Positions 40,971 to 48,938 of a DNA stretch of 64,000 nt are shown here, one piece after another. Position 1 is the stretch's first letter. Each line of letters begins with the position of its first letter. The stretch comes from Neobacillus niacini (GTDB lineage: Bacteria; Bacillota; Bacilli; Bacillales; Cytobacillaceae). The notes beneath the pieces were generated by a model, which ran no database searches, had not been told where the DNA came from, and was given only the letters and a program-made list of their open reading frames with translations. Position numbers and translations under genes: made by a program. The DNA is taken from assembly GCF_023715415.1 (NCBI RefSeq), contig NZ_JAMBOB010000002.1, positions 248,001 to 312,000 of the forward strand. The letters are read 5' to 3'.

Positions 40971-41636
40971 TTAGAGGGCCTCCTTCAAGGCAGGGATTAG
41001 TTCTTTTTCTAGATTGAGATACTCTTCTAAGAGCAGGGCAGCACCTTGGTACAATTCAAACTGAGTTGCTTTGCTCAATAGTTCACAAAAAGTGGGGCAC
41101 CATTTTAAAAGATGATTGTTTAAAAAGGAATATTGATCATCTAATAATCTTTTTTTCGTTTCAACATCTTCGCAATCTATTGTTTTTTGAATAAGATAGC
41201 TTAGAAACTCTAATTCAATCACAATGTGATCATCAGGCTCTTTACTCTCACGGATAAAAGTTAAACCATACTGACGATAGCACTTCCTAACCTCTAAAGT
41301 CACTTCTTCAAACAGTAAATGCTCACTGCCTAAATAGACAGATTCCCATAAGGGAGCGGGCAAGGCATTAGGTCCTACAAACAAGCGATTATACTCTTCC
41401 TGCAATCGTTTAATTTTCTCACCGTTATCTACACGAAGTTCTTGAATGGAATCATCTATGTGACGAAAGCCTTCGCTGATTTCGCAAAGGGGCTTCCATT
41501 GTGGATGATTGATGAATGTAATTAATTGCTGCCTATTTGATGGTGCGTCAAAAATAAAACGAATGAATTGATTAATATAAAGTCGATTTTGTAAAAGGGA
41601 AGCTTCATTCCATTGGCTGCTCTCAATTGTAGACAT
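40971..41636 (-). CDS. TorD/DmsD-family Tat enzyme chaperone
   Basis: This 221-residue all-helical protein has the family's E-x-D-H core (ESKEPDDHIVIELEFLSYLI) and LFVGPNALPAPLWESVY, matching TorD/DmsD proteins that bind the Tat signal of molybdoenzymes and help cofactor insertion. It is the first gene of a two-gene operon with the molybdoenzyme. The ATG at 41636 was chosen because AAAGGAGA lies directly upstream; an upstream in-frame TTG at 41651 overlaps that site. Confidence 0.88.
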   Translation of the reverse strand: MSTIESSQWNEASLLQNRLYINQFIRFIFDAPSNRQQLITFINHPQWKPLCEISEGFRHIDDSIQELRVDNGEKIKRLQEEYNRLFVGPNALPAPLWESVYLGSEHLLFEEVTLEVRKCYRQYGLTFIRESKEPDDHIVIELEFLSYLIQKTIDCEDVETKKRLLDDQYSFLNNHLLKWCPTFCELLSKATQFELYQGAALLLEEYLNLEKELIPALKEAL

Positions 41637-41974
41637 AAATTCTCCTTTCAAACTAACTGATATAGTAATAGTAACCTATGTTATCGTCAGAAAATTTCAT
41701 TCTATAAATTGTTAAGAAAAATTTAATGACTTCTTTAACAATATATGGACATTGAGAATAATTTTCATTTGAATTTGGTATTGGTAATGATAAGAAAGGG
41801 ATACATTTTTTTATTTTATAGTCAACTGCCTTAACACTTTATACATCAATTGAATCTATTATAATAGGCAGTAAATTTTTAGGGTTTCGAAATAGACAAG
41901 CCGAATGCAAATGGATACTGCCAAATTAAATGAAATGAATCAAGCTTCCAACTTGAAAAGAAAGGAGGGAATAT
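41637..41974. other. Intergenic region with inverted repeat ATTGTTAAGAA/TTCTTTAACAAT
   Basis: A divergent intergenic region between the chaperone and kinase-like genes. ATTGTTAAGAA (41708-41718) and TTCTTTAACAAT (41731-41742) form an imperfect 35-bp inverted repeat about 72-106 bp upstream of the chaperone ATG, a possible operator for oxygen or substrate control of the molybdoenzyme. No FNR-type TGTGA-N6-TCACA site was found. Confidence 0.4.
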
Positions 41975-43054
41975 ATGGATATTAAGAATTTACAACAATG
42001 GATGAACAACATTAAAGTAACCAATCTAATCAATGCTGACGTGGAAGTAGTGAATAACTCACCGTTAGTCATGATGGGGAAAGGGCGACAAGGTGCTGTT
42101 TTCCAAATTAATAATGACATTTGTGTGAAGGTATTTGGTAATACCGAGGATTGTGACCGCGAATATTATGCGCTATCCCTTGGTCAGCAAACTGCTTTAT
42201 TTCCAAAGCTTTATGGGAAAGGTCCTCTCTATATTGTGATGGAAATCATCAGGGGCGTAGATTTACGTGAGTATTTACAATCCCAGCCATTAACACAGGC
42301 ACTTTCTGCAAAATTAATTGAAATGTTAATCACGTTTAAGAAAATTGGCTATGAGAGAATTGACCACCATAAGCGTCAAATTTACCTGCAGTCTGATGGA
42401 AGTTTAAAGGTAATTGACGTTGCTAGAACCATTTGGCGCGATCGCGTCTACCCATATCCAAGAAAGTTATTGACATCCTTAGGGGAAGAAAATAAAGCCA
42501 TCTTTATGGCGCATGTCCAAGAAATGGCCCCAGAATTATATGCGGAATGGCTCCATTACATTCGGATGGAGGAAATCTCACGAGAAATCACAGCATTACT
42601 TCTCCCACAAGAGCCGGATAAAAATAAAATAAAAAATCTTAGTAATAGTTTATTGACAACAGCGGATGAGAAAAACTATGTAAACCTGCTCCATGGTCTC
42701 GTTCATAAGGTTTTTAAGGAAGAATGGATTAAAACGATGCTTGCACGAGGAGTAGATCCAGAAGCAGTAATGGCAGAAATTGATGAACATTGGGACAAAC
42801 TCGAACAAAGTTTTGAACAAAGACACCCAGTAGGCGAGAGAGAGTATAAGGGCGAGGTACGCTTTGAAGGTGATCGATCCTCTAGAGGTGATCGTGGCCG
42901 CAGAGGTGGGAAACACTTTGAAGGTGATCGAGACCGATACAGCAAAGGCGCTAAGGGTGGTAAAGGTGGAAAACACTACTCTGGTGATCGATACGATGAC
43001 CGTGACCGTCGGGACGATAAGAAAGGCAAAAACAAAAATAAAAAACGTCATTAA
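41975..43054 (+). CDS. Atypical protein kinase-like protein with RG/GD-rich basic tail
   Basis: Residues 1-190 of this 359-residue protein look like a small divergent kinase: glycine loop MGKGRQGAVFQI, likely ATP-contacting K52 in ICVKVFG, hinge YIVMEIIRGVDLREYL, and a metal-binding IDVART in place of DFG. The usual HRD loop reads IDHHKRQIYL. Related short kinases exist in Bacillus (YrzF type). From about 285 to the end the sequence is low-complexity, rich in Gly, Arg, Asp and Lys (FEGDRSSRGDRGRRGGKHFE, KGAKGGKGGKHYSGDRY), ending in KKGKNKNKKRH. Such a tail is rare in bacteria and may bind RNA, acidic polymers or the cell wall. AAAGGAGGG precedes the ATG. First gene of a glycan-like cluster. 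Confidence 0.75.
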   Translation: MDIKNLQQWMNNIKVTNLINADVEVVNNSPLVMMGKGRQGAVFQINNDICVKVFGNTEDCDREYYALSLGQQTALFPKLYGKGPLYIVMEIIRGVDLREYLQSQPLTQALSAKLIEMLITFKKIGYERIDHHKRQIYLQSDGSLKVIDVARTIWRDRVYPYPRKLLTSLGEENKAIFMAHVQEMAPELYAEWLHYIRMEEISREITALLLPQEPDKNKIKNLSNSLLTTADEKNYVNLLHGLVHKVFKEEWIKTMLARGVDPEAVMAEIDEHWDKLEQSFEQRHPVGEREYKGEVRFEGDRSSRGDRGRRGGKHFEGDRDRYSKGAKGGKGGKHYSGDRYDDRDRRDDKKGKNKNKKRH

Positions 43055-43126
43055 ACAGTGATAAGGGTTGAAATAAGAGACCTAACATGATGGGGAGGAG
43101 CCTAATGAAAACAAGGAGAAACCATT

Positions 43127-44224
43127 ATGAAAGTATTAGTAATCTGGCGTCTGCTGACAGTTGGAGGGGTGAATGCCGGCTGGCGTAATCGCTCGATTTA
43201 TTTTAAGAAACATGGAATTGATACAGAGTTTCTATACACTACCGATCATGGCGGGCTTCATATTATGGAAGATGTCGCTCCCGTATATTTGACAAAGGAT
43301 GAGCAGGAGATTATCAAGATTATTAAAAACAATCAGTATGACGCCATTATTGTTGTTGACACAGGTGCTGCATTTAAATGGCTTCATAAAGCAAATTATC
43401 AAGGCCCAGTATTGGTTGAGGCACGCACCCCAGAACTGATAAAGCTCAAGCCTCATTTAAAATCATTCAGAGGAATCGAGCCGAAAGCCATCATTGTTCC
43501 TTCACAGTATCAAAAAAGATTGGTTTCCATATTAACAGACAATATTCCGATTCATATTATCTACAATGGCATCGATACGTCGTTCTATCACGCTTTATCA
43601 GCTGATGAGATAGATGTTAACAGCGAGCCTAAACTTCCAAATGGTAAAAAAATAATCGGATGGATTGGCCGTTTGGACAAACGCAAAAACTGGCAAATGT
43701 TAGTAGAAGTGGCTAAGCAAATAAAAGGTCAGCGTGATGATATTGAATTTTGGGTGATTGGCGGGGCACAAAGTGTCCAGAGGGAGGAATTTGCAGCCAA
43801 ATGGCAGGAGGAAAACCTCACGGATATAGTCAAATGGTTTCCAGTGATACCTTATCAACAAATGCCGCAGGTGTATGCGAAAATTCGCCAATCAGGCGGC
43901 TGTACACTGGCAACTACAAAGACCGAATCCTTTGGAAATACCTTCATTGAATCGATGGTTTGTGGTGTACCGGTAGTTGCCTCGAAAATGATGCCAGTCA
44001 CAGAGTTGGTGGTACATGGTGAACATGGGCTGCTATTTCGCGGTCAAAATGTAGAGGATGCAGTGAACCAGCTTTCTAGTATAGTGGATAATCCAATCCT
44101 TCATCAACAAATGTCAGAGGCTGCGATAGCCCGTGTCCATGAAAAATTCGCAATAGAGATTGTGGCAGAACAATATGTTGATTTATTGAAAAAAATAGGA
44201 GGGGAGAGAGCGGGGAATGATTAA
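43127..44224 (+). CDS. GT4-family glycosyltransferase
   Basis: This 365-residue GT-B glycosyltransferase has GVNAGWRNRSIYFKKHG at the N-terminus, IIGWIGRLDKRKNWQMLVEV in the centre and the C-terminal nucleotide-sugar motif TKTESFGNTFIESMVCGVPV (E-x7-E pattern). It transfers a sugar, probably from a UDP-sugar made by the downstream galU and ugd products, to an unknown acceptor. AAGGAG lies six nt before the ATG. Its 3' end overlaps the HipA-like gene by 8 bp, tying the two together. Confidence 0.88.
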   Translation: MKVLVIWRLLTVGGVNAGWRNRSIYFKKHGIDTEFLYTTDHGGLHIMEDVAPVYLTKDEQEIIKIIKNNQYDAIIVVDTGAAFKWLHKANYQGPVLVEARTPELIKLKPHLKSFRGIEPKAIIVPSQYQKRLVSILTDNIPIHIIYNGIDTSFYHALSADEIDVNSEPKLPNGKKIIGWIGRLDKRKNWQMLVEVAKQIKGQRDDIEFWVIGGAQSVQREEFAAKWQEENLTDIVKWFPVIPYQQMPQVYAKIRQSGGCTLATTKTESFGNTFIESMVCGVPVVASKMMPVTELVVHGEHGLLFRGQNVEDAVNQLSSIVDNPILHQQMSEAAIARVHEKFAIEIVAEQYVDLLKKIGGERAGND

Positions 44225-44993
44225 ACCAGTCGCCTATAAGAAAACACTAGAAGGAAAATCAAATGCTCACTTGTTAACATTTAATGATGGCCGTGATTAT
44301 GTCGTGAAATATTTCCAGCCAGGATTTGAAAAAACATTGGCCAATGAATGGGTCGCTTATTGCTTAGCCCGTTACCTTGGACTGCCAATACCTTTTGCAC
44401 AATTAGTAGAAATCCCTCCTGAATTTTCCGCACAATACCCTGAACTCTCTCAAATGACTCAAACGCAGTTTCAGTTTGCAAGTCTTTACGTGCCAGATTG
44501 CTTTGATGGACATCAAGTGACAGAGGTTCCTGCCATTTCTAACAATGAAAACCTAGCAGGTGTTATATTATTTGATTACTGGATGTGTAATCGTGATCGA
44601 ACAAGGAAAAATATCATCTTGTGTGATGACACTCCGAAATCCTACCGCTTATGGATTATCGATCATGCGGAAGTATTCGCCTCCTTTAACTGGACACTGC
44701 AAGATTTGGAAACACTGCCGATTACGATTTTAAAAAGTGCAACACATCAAATAATGGCCTATTTTATTGAGGATGAGCAGAAGTTTAGTGAACAGCTTGA
44801 AATCATTCAAACACTGCCTATTCACTTAATAGAGGAAATTGTAGCACTCATTCCGGAAGATTGGCAGGTTACGAGTGAAGAAAGAAAAGCGATTGTTACC
44901 GCCTTGGTCGTACGTCGGAAAAGAATACTAAAAAAACTGATGGAAAGGTTTATTAAAAGGGTTTATCGGCCAATACATGAACAAGATAAATGA
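44217..44993 (+). CDS. HipA-like kinase-fold protein
   Basis: This 258-residue protein resembles the stand-alone HipA-like kinase domain family of Firmicutes: GRDYVVKYFQPG (ATP Lys), ANEWVAYCLARYLGLPIPFA, then the catalytic-like FDYWMCNRDRTRKNIIL and metal-binding LWIIDHAEVF. No HipB antitoxin gene is nearby, so toxin-antitoxin function is unlikely. Next to a glycosyltransferase and another kinase-like protein, a role in spore or cell-surface modification, as with CotS-type kinases, is an inference. The start overlaps the upstream stop. Confidence 0.8.
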   Translation: MIKPVAYKKTLEGKSNAHLLTFNDGRDYVVKYFQPGFEKTLANEWVAYCLARYLGLPIPFAQLVEIPPEFSAQYPELSQMTQTQFQFASLYVPDCFDGHQVTEVPAISNNENLAGVILFDYWMCNRDRTRKNIILCDDTPKSYRLWIIDHAEVFASFNWTLQDLETLPITILKSATHQIMAYFIEDEQKFSEQLEIIQTLPIHLIEEIVALIPEDWQVTSEERKAIVTALVVRRKRILKKLMERFIKRVYRPIHEQDK

Positions 44994-45027
44994 CTCCCTT
45001 GGCACTCATGTAAAGGGAGTTTTATTT
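44993..45027 (+). terminator. Terminator after HipA-like gene
   Basis: ACTCCCTT and AAGGGAGT pair around GGCACTCATGTA, followed by TTTATTTTAT. Readthrough into galU is possible. Confidence 0.75.
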
Positions 45028-45131
45028 TATAGAAAAGGTCTGTTGAAAACGATTTTAATAGGTTCCTAACGTGACAGGTGGTTGTCCATCTGCATATAAA
45101 GAATAGAGGAGAAAAGGAAAGGAGGCAGCAT

Positions 45132-46037
45132 ATGAAAATCCGAAAGGCCATTATTCCAGCAGCTGGCCTCGGAACTCGATTTTTGCCAGCGACGAAAGCG
45201 CAGCCAAAGGAAATGTTGCCGATAGTTGATAAACCTACCATTCAATATATTGTGGAAGAAGCTGTCGCTTCTGGTATTGAAGAGATTATCATCATCATCG
45301 GCAGAGGTAAAAGGTCCATTGAGGATCATTTCGATAAATCGTATGAGCTTGAGGACACACTTTATAGAAAGAACAAACTTGATATGTTAGCAGAAGTTCA
45401 AAAAATATCAAACTTAGTAAATATCGTTTATGTCCGCCAGAAAGAGCCGAAAGGGCTTGGACATGCTATTCTTTGTGCGAAAAGTGTAATTGGCGACGAA
45501 CCATTTGCGGTTTTACTTGGTGATGATATCGTCATGTCGGAAATTCCCTGCCTAAAGCAGGTCATTGATGTATTCGAATATTATAATAGTTCGGTTGTTG
45601 CCGTTCAAAAGGTTCCAGAAAAAGATGTAAGTAAATACGGAATTATTAAGCCAAAAGGGACGATGATTGAGTCAGACCTATTTAATATTGATTCGTTAAT
45701 TGAGAAGCCAAGCCTAGAAGAGGCACCTTCAAGATATGCCATTATGGGACGTTATGTTTTGAGCCCAAAGATATTTGAAATATTGGAGCAAATCCCAGTG
45801 GGGAGAGGCGATGAATTACAGCTGACGGATGCGATCAATGAACTAAATAAACATCAGGCGGTATTTGCTTATAATTTTCAGGGAAAGCGATATGATATCG
45901 GCGATAAAATTGGATTTATTAAAGCCACGATCGATTTCGCATTAAGTCGGGACGATATCAATGAATCGGTATTAGCTTATTTGCAAGAAGTCATTACCAT
46001 ACAGAACCTTCAAAATAGTAAAAGAGAGATTGATTGA
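45132..46037 (+). CDS. galU: UTP-glucose-1-phosphate uridylyltransferase
   Basis: This 301-residue nucleotidyltransferase has the signature GLGTRFLPATKAQPKEM, QKEPKGLGHAI, LLGDDIV and the EKPSLEEAPS loop of GalU/GtaB. It makes UDP-glucose for teichoic acid, glycolipid and glycan synthesis. AAAGGAGGCAGC precedes the ATG. The UDP-glucose dehydrogenase gene follows by 1 bp, so the product is likely channelled to UDP-glucuronate. As Bacillus genomes usually hold more than one paralogue, this may be the glycan-dedicated copy. Confidence 0.95.
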   Translation: MKIRKAIIPAAGLGTRFLPATKAQPKEMLPIVDKPTIQYIVEEAVASGIEEIIIIIGRGKRSIEDHFDKSYELEDTLYRKNKLDMLAEVQKISNLVNIVYVRQKEPKGLGHAILCAKSVIGDEPFAVLLGDDIVMSEIPCLKQVIDVFEYYNSSVVAVQKVPEKDVSKYGIIKPKGTMIESDLFNIDSLIEKPSLEEAPSRYAIMGRYVLSPKIFEILEQIPVGRGDELQLTDAINELNKHQAVFAYNFQGKRYDIGDKIGFIKATIDFALSRDDINESVLAYLQEVITIQNLQNSKREID

Positions 46038-46038
46038 T

Positions 46039-47346
46039 ATGAAGATTACTGTTTTAGGAACAGGCTATGTAGGATTGTCAACGGGTGTTTGTTTATCACA
46101 AATCGGTCACCATGTCACTTGTATGGATATAATGGAACAAAAGATTGAGCAATTAAGGAAAGGGATTTCCCCCATTTATGAACCAGGTCTTGAACAATTA
46201 TTAGCTACTAATATGGCAGCAGGCAGACTTCATTTTACCACTTCTCTTTCTAAGGCGTTAGCAGCGGAAACGGAAATCATCGTTATTGCAGTGGGGACTC
46301 CACAAGGCGATGACGGTGCAGCGGACCTTTCTTATTTAGTACAAGCTGCAAAAGATATTTCCCCATATTTATCTCCGCAAACCATCATCGTCATTAAGAG
46401 TACTGTGCCAGTCGGAACGAATGATTTTATTGGAAAGCTGATTGAAGACCATTGTGGATTTAAAGTGAAAATGGTTTCTAATCCTGAATTTCTTCGTCAG
46501 GGGTCTGCGATAGAAGATACGATGAAAGCTGACCGAATTATTATCGGTTCTGAAGATGTAGAGGCAGCAGGAAAAATTCATGAAATGTATCGGCCTTTAA
46601 ATGTGCCAGTGCTTCTAACAAGCACCAAAAGTGCAGAAATGATTAAATATGCCTCGAATGCGTTTTTAGCAACGAAGATTAGTTATATCAATGAAATTGC
46701 CAATTTGTGTGAAGCAGTCGGAGCAGACGTAACAGACGTTGCGAGAGGAATGGGAAAGGACAAAAGGATAGGTGAAGCATTTTTGAATGCAGGTATCGGC
46801 TACGGTGGCTCTTGTTTTCCAAAAGATGTCAAAGCCTTGCTGCATACTGCTGGGGTAAATGGAGTTAATTTTCCGCTGTTACAAGAAACCATTGCAATTA
46901 ATGAGTATCAGCGAGAATTGCTGGTGACAAAGGCATTGAAGAGGTTTGGGGGATTAAAAGGCAAAAAAATTGCAATGCTTGGCCTTGCCTTTAAACCAGA
47001 AACAGATGATATGAGAGAGGCACCATCTATACCAATTGCACACGGCTTAACAAAATTAGGAGCAAATGTCATCGCATACGATCCTGTTGCTACTCAGAAT
47101 GCTCGTCGAATTATTGGGGAAACCATAAAATATGCTGGTTCCATCGATGAAGCTGTGTTTGAAGCAGACGCCGTATTGATTGTGACAGAGTGGAATGAGA
47201 TTAAAAATATAGACGTAGCAGAGATGGCAGGGAAAATGAAAGAACCCATCATCTTCGATGGCAGAAACTGTCTGCCGGAAGAAAAAATCCGAAACTGTGT
47301 TTCAGTAGAATACTATCCGATAGGCAAACCGCCAATCATCATCTAA
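46039..47346 (+). CDS. ugd: UDP-glucose 6-dehydrogenase
   Basis: This 435-residue enzyme oxidises UDP-glucose to UDP-glucuronate using two NAD+. Motifs are GTGYVGLSTGVCLSQIGH (NAD site), VGTPQGDDGAADLSYL, NPEFLRQGSAIED, GYGGSCFPKDVKAL with the catalytic Cys, and GLAFKPETDDMREAPS. It is of the TuaD/YtcA family that supplies glucuronate for teichuronic acid or spore-surface sugars. It follows galU by 1 bp. Confidence 0.95.
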   Translation: MKITVLGTGYVGLSTGVCLSQIGHHVTCMDIMEQKIEQLRKGISPIYEPGLEQLLATNMAAGRLHFTTSLSKALAAETEIIVIAVGTPQGDDGAADLSYLVQAAKDISPYLSPQTIIVIKSTVPVGTNDFIGKLIEDHCGFKVKMVSNPEFLRQGSAIEDTMKADRIIIGSEDVEAAGKIHEMYRPLNVPVLLTSTKSAEMIKYASNAFLATKISYINEIANLCEAVGADVTDVARGMGKDKRIGEAFLNAGIGYGGSCFPKDVKALLHTAGVNGVNFPLLQETIAINEYQRELLVTKALKRFGGLKGKKIAMLGLAFKPETDDMREAPSIPIAHGLTKLGANVIAYDPVATQNARRIIGETIKYAGSIDEAVFEADAVLIVTEWNEIKNIDVAEMAGKMKEPIIFDGRNCLPEEKIRNCVSVEYYPIGKPPIII

Positions 47347-47350
47347 AAAA

Positions 47351-47405
47351 TAGGCATGATCTTTGTAGAAACAAAAATACTACAAAATCATGCCTAAGCT
47401 TTTTT
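47351..47405 (+). terminator. Terminator after ugd
   Basis: TAGGCATGAT and ATCATGCCTA pair with inner GTAG/CTAC, followed by AGCTTTTTT. Confidence 0.92.
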
Positions 47406-47468
47406 CATTAATTGCAAACTTTGATACAATAAAAAAAGTATCAAATGAAAATACATAAAGAAAACGAA

Positions 47469-47539
47469 GTGTCCACTGGAGACGGACATTTGTTCATTAG
47501 TGGTGCCTGTCACCAAGGTGACAAGTGGTGGTTGTCACC
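47469..47539. repeat. Dispersed composite repeat copy 2
   Basis: The order is a GTCCAC/GGAC hairpin module (47471-47487), TTGTTCATTAGT, GGTGCCTGTCACC (47502-47514), then AAGGTGACAA and GTTGTCACC. The first part matches the reverse of the copy at 59083-59132 over about 50 bp, and the last part matches the copy at 35718-35753. It lies directly before the start of the next gene. Confidence 0.75.
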
Positions 47540-47570
47540 AAAAGTGTTGCCCATAGAAAGGTGTGAAAAG

Positions 47571-48377
47571 ATGGTTATTGAGCATGAACAGTTAGAACGG
47601 AGTGGTTTGACTCGTTATGTTCCGCCAAAAGGGGATTTTGAGGGGTTTCGTGATGATGAGCATTACCGTGAGAAGTTGAAGGAGTGGGGGCTTTCCTCTG
47701 CGAAGGAGGCGAAGCGGGAGTTTCTGTTTAAGGAACGGAATTACCAGCGTGTGGTGATGATTAAGGGGTATGAAACGTACGGGAAGTCTGAGGAGTTTAA
47801 CACGCTTGTGATTGAGTTCCGGGATGGGAATTTAACTTGTATAAACCCTGCTTTTTTGAAGGAAATGCAGTCATCCAGCTTTGGCAGGGAGAGCATGCTG
47901 CAGGTTGAGGAGAAGGATTTTAGTACACCGGAACAAGTTAACGAGACTCAGGTAAACGAAGAAACACCTGAACCAAAGAAGGTGGCAAAATCTGAACCCA
48001 AAAAACCAAAGGCAACAAAACCAAAAAAAGAGCAAGAGCCTAAAATCGAGCTTCCAGTAGATAAAGTTCACTTTACTGCAAGCGTCAAACAGTTTGCGCT
48101 TACGTACAACCCATTTAATGAAGAAAACGATGAAGTGGTTGTTCTAGAAAATGTCAAAGTAGTCCAGGATCCACCGATTGAAATTGGACTTGCCTGGTGC
48201 AGTCACAGCAAAACACTAAAGAAGTTTGAATTAGCACCAGGAGATCAACTGGAATTTGACGGAAAAGTGGCAAAGAAGAAATTAGCAAAAGGCAAAGACG
48301 TAGAAGAAGAGTTTGTCGTCGATACACCGGTCTTATATAAAGTCAACAATCCATCAAAAATCGTGAAAAATCAATAA
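47571..48377 (+). CDS. Unknown protein with basic linker and OB-like C-terminal domain
   Basis: I do not recognise this 268-residue protein. The N-terminal ~110 residues are charged (DFEGFRDDEHYREKLKEWGL), then a Pro/Lys/Glu linker (PKKVAKSEPKKPKATKPKKE), then a beta-rich domain (about 165-255) with GLAWCSHSKTLKKFELAPGD and QLEFDGKVAKKK that could be an OB or similar fold binding nucleic acid. The ATG at 47571 has GAAAGGTG upstream; the frame is open further upstream only because it runs through a dispersed repeat. The first 250 bases are unusually G-rich compared with neighbours. Confidence 0.7.
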   Translation: MVIEHEQLERSGLTRYVPPKGDFEGFRDDEHYREKLKEWGLSSAKEAKREFLFKERNYQRVVMIKGYETYGKSEEFNTLVIEFRDGNLTCINPAFLKEMQSSSFGRESMLQVEEKDFSTPEQVNETQVNEETPEPKKVAKSEPKKPKATKPKKEQEPKIELPVDKVHFTASVKQFALTYNPFNEENDEVVVLENVKVVQDPPIEIGLAWCSHSKTLKKFELAPGDQLEFDGKVAKKKLAKGKDVEEEFVVDTPVLYKVNNPSKIVKNQ

Positions 48378-48390
48378 TTTCCCTTATAAA

Positions 48391-48430
48391 GAAATGAGTC
48401 TTCGAAACAATGGAAGACTCATTTCTTTTA
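48391..48430 (+). terminator. Terminator before the gas-vesicle cluster
   Basis: GAAATGAGTCTTC and GAAGACTCATTTC form a perfect 13-bp stem around GAAACAATG, ending in TTTTA. Confidence 0.92.
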
Positions 48431-48615
48431 TTAAAACTGTCTTTTATTAAAGCACTTGTCCACTCAAAATAATGGGATATTCATATAGTATAGTAATCGT
48501 TTTTATTAACGAAGGCGGCTGATGGGTAAAGAGATGTGAGTGTCACGTGGAATAGAATAAGAATAATTTATAACACTCCCTCTTTAGCTCACAGTCAATG
48601 GAAGGAGGGGATTAG

Positions 48616-48852
48616 ATGGCTGCTATTCAAAAAAGTGTTGACTCTTCAAGCTTAGCAGAGGTAATTGACCGTATTTTGGATAAGGGTGTGGTTATTGATT
48701 TATGGGCTCGTGTTTCTTTAGTTGGAATCGAGCTTTTGACAATTGATGCCCGTATCGTTATTGCCAGTGTAGATACATGGTTAAGATATGCGAAAGCGGT
48801 TGGTCTTCTTAAGGATCATCATCATCATCATCCTTTTGTAGAGGAGTCGTAG
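48616..48852 (+). CDS. gvpA: Gas vesicle structural protein GvpA
   Basis: This 78-residue hydrophobic shell protein carries the canonical GvpA core [40 protein letters not shown] and [10 protein letters not shown], very close to B. megaterium GvpA/GvpB. It assembles into the ribbed wall of gas vesicles. The C-terminus is short and has five consecutive His ([13 protein letters not shown]), unlike the acidic or polar tails usual in Bacillus. GGAAGGAGGGG precedes the ATG. A terminator-like hairpin separates it from gvpN. Confidence 0.97.
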   Translation: MAAIQKSVDSSSLAEVIDRILDKGVVIDLWARVSLVGIELLTIDARIVIASVDTWLRYAKAVGLLKDHHHHHPFVEES

Positions 48853-48872
48853 TCGTGTTTTGAATTTCAATC

Positions 48873-48913
48873 GAAGGAGCCTAGGCTTGACTGTGCCTTG
48901 GCTCCTTTTTTAC
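48873..48913 (+). terminator. Hairpin between gvpA and gvpN (likely attenuator)
   Basis: GAAGGAGCCTAGGC and GCCTTGGCTCCTTT pair over about 13 bp (one mismatch) around TTGACTGT, with a T tract. Being inside the cluster, it would make gvpA transcripts far more abundant than those of the accessory genes. Confidence 0.88.
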
Positions 48914-48938
48914 GAAACTTTAATCTTAAGGAGGAAAA

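Noticed and set aside
43105-43185. 26-codon frame overlapping the glycosyltransferase start
   Set aside because: It has a GGAGGAG site but the product is out of frame with a clear gene that has its own AAGGAG; conservation would be needed to claim it.
44217-44993. HipA-type toxin-antitoxin system
   Set aside because: No HipB-like DNA-binding antitoxin is adjacent; the gene is embedded in a glycan-like cluster.
47445-47570. Longer N-terminus for the 47571 gene
   Set aside because: The extra codons run through a dispersed repeat also found in non-coding places; the ATG at 47571 has its own ribosome site.
48499-48529. SigB-type promoter (GTTTTT ... GGGTAA) before gvpA
   Set aside because: The spacer is 19 nt, outside the 12-15 nt range for SigB promoters.
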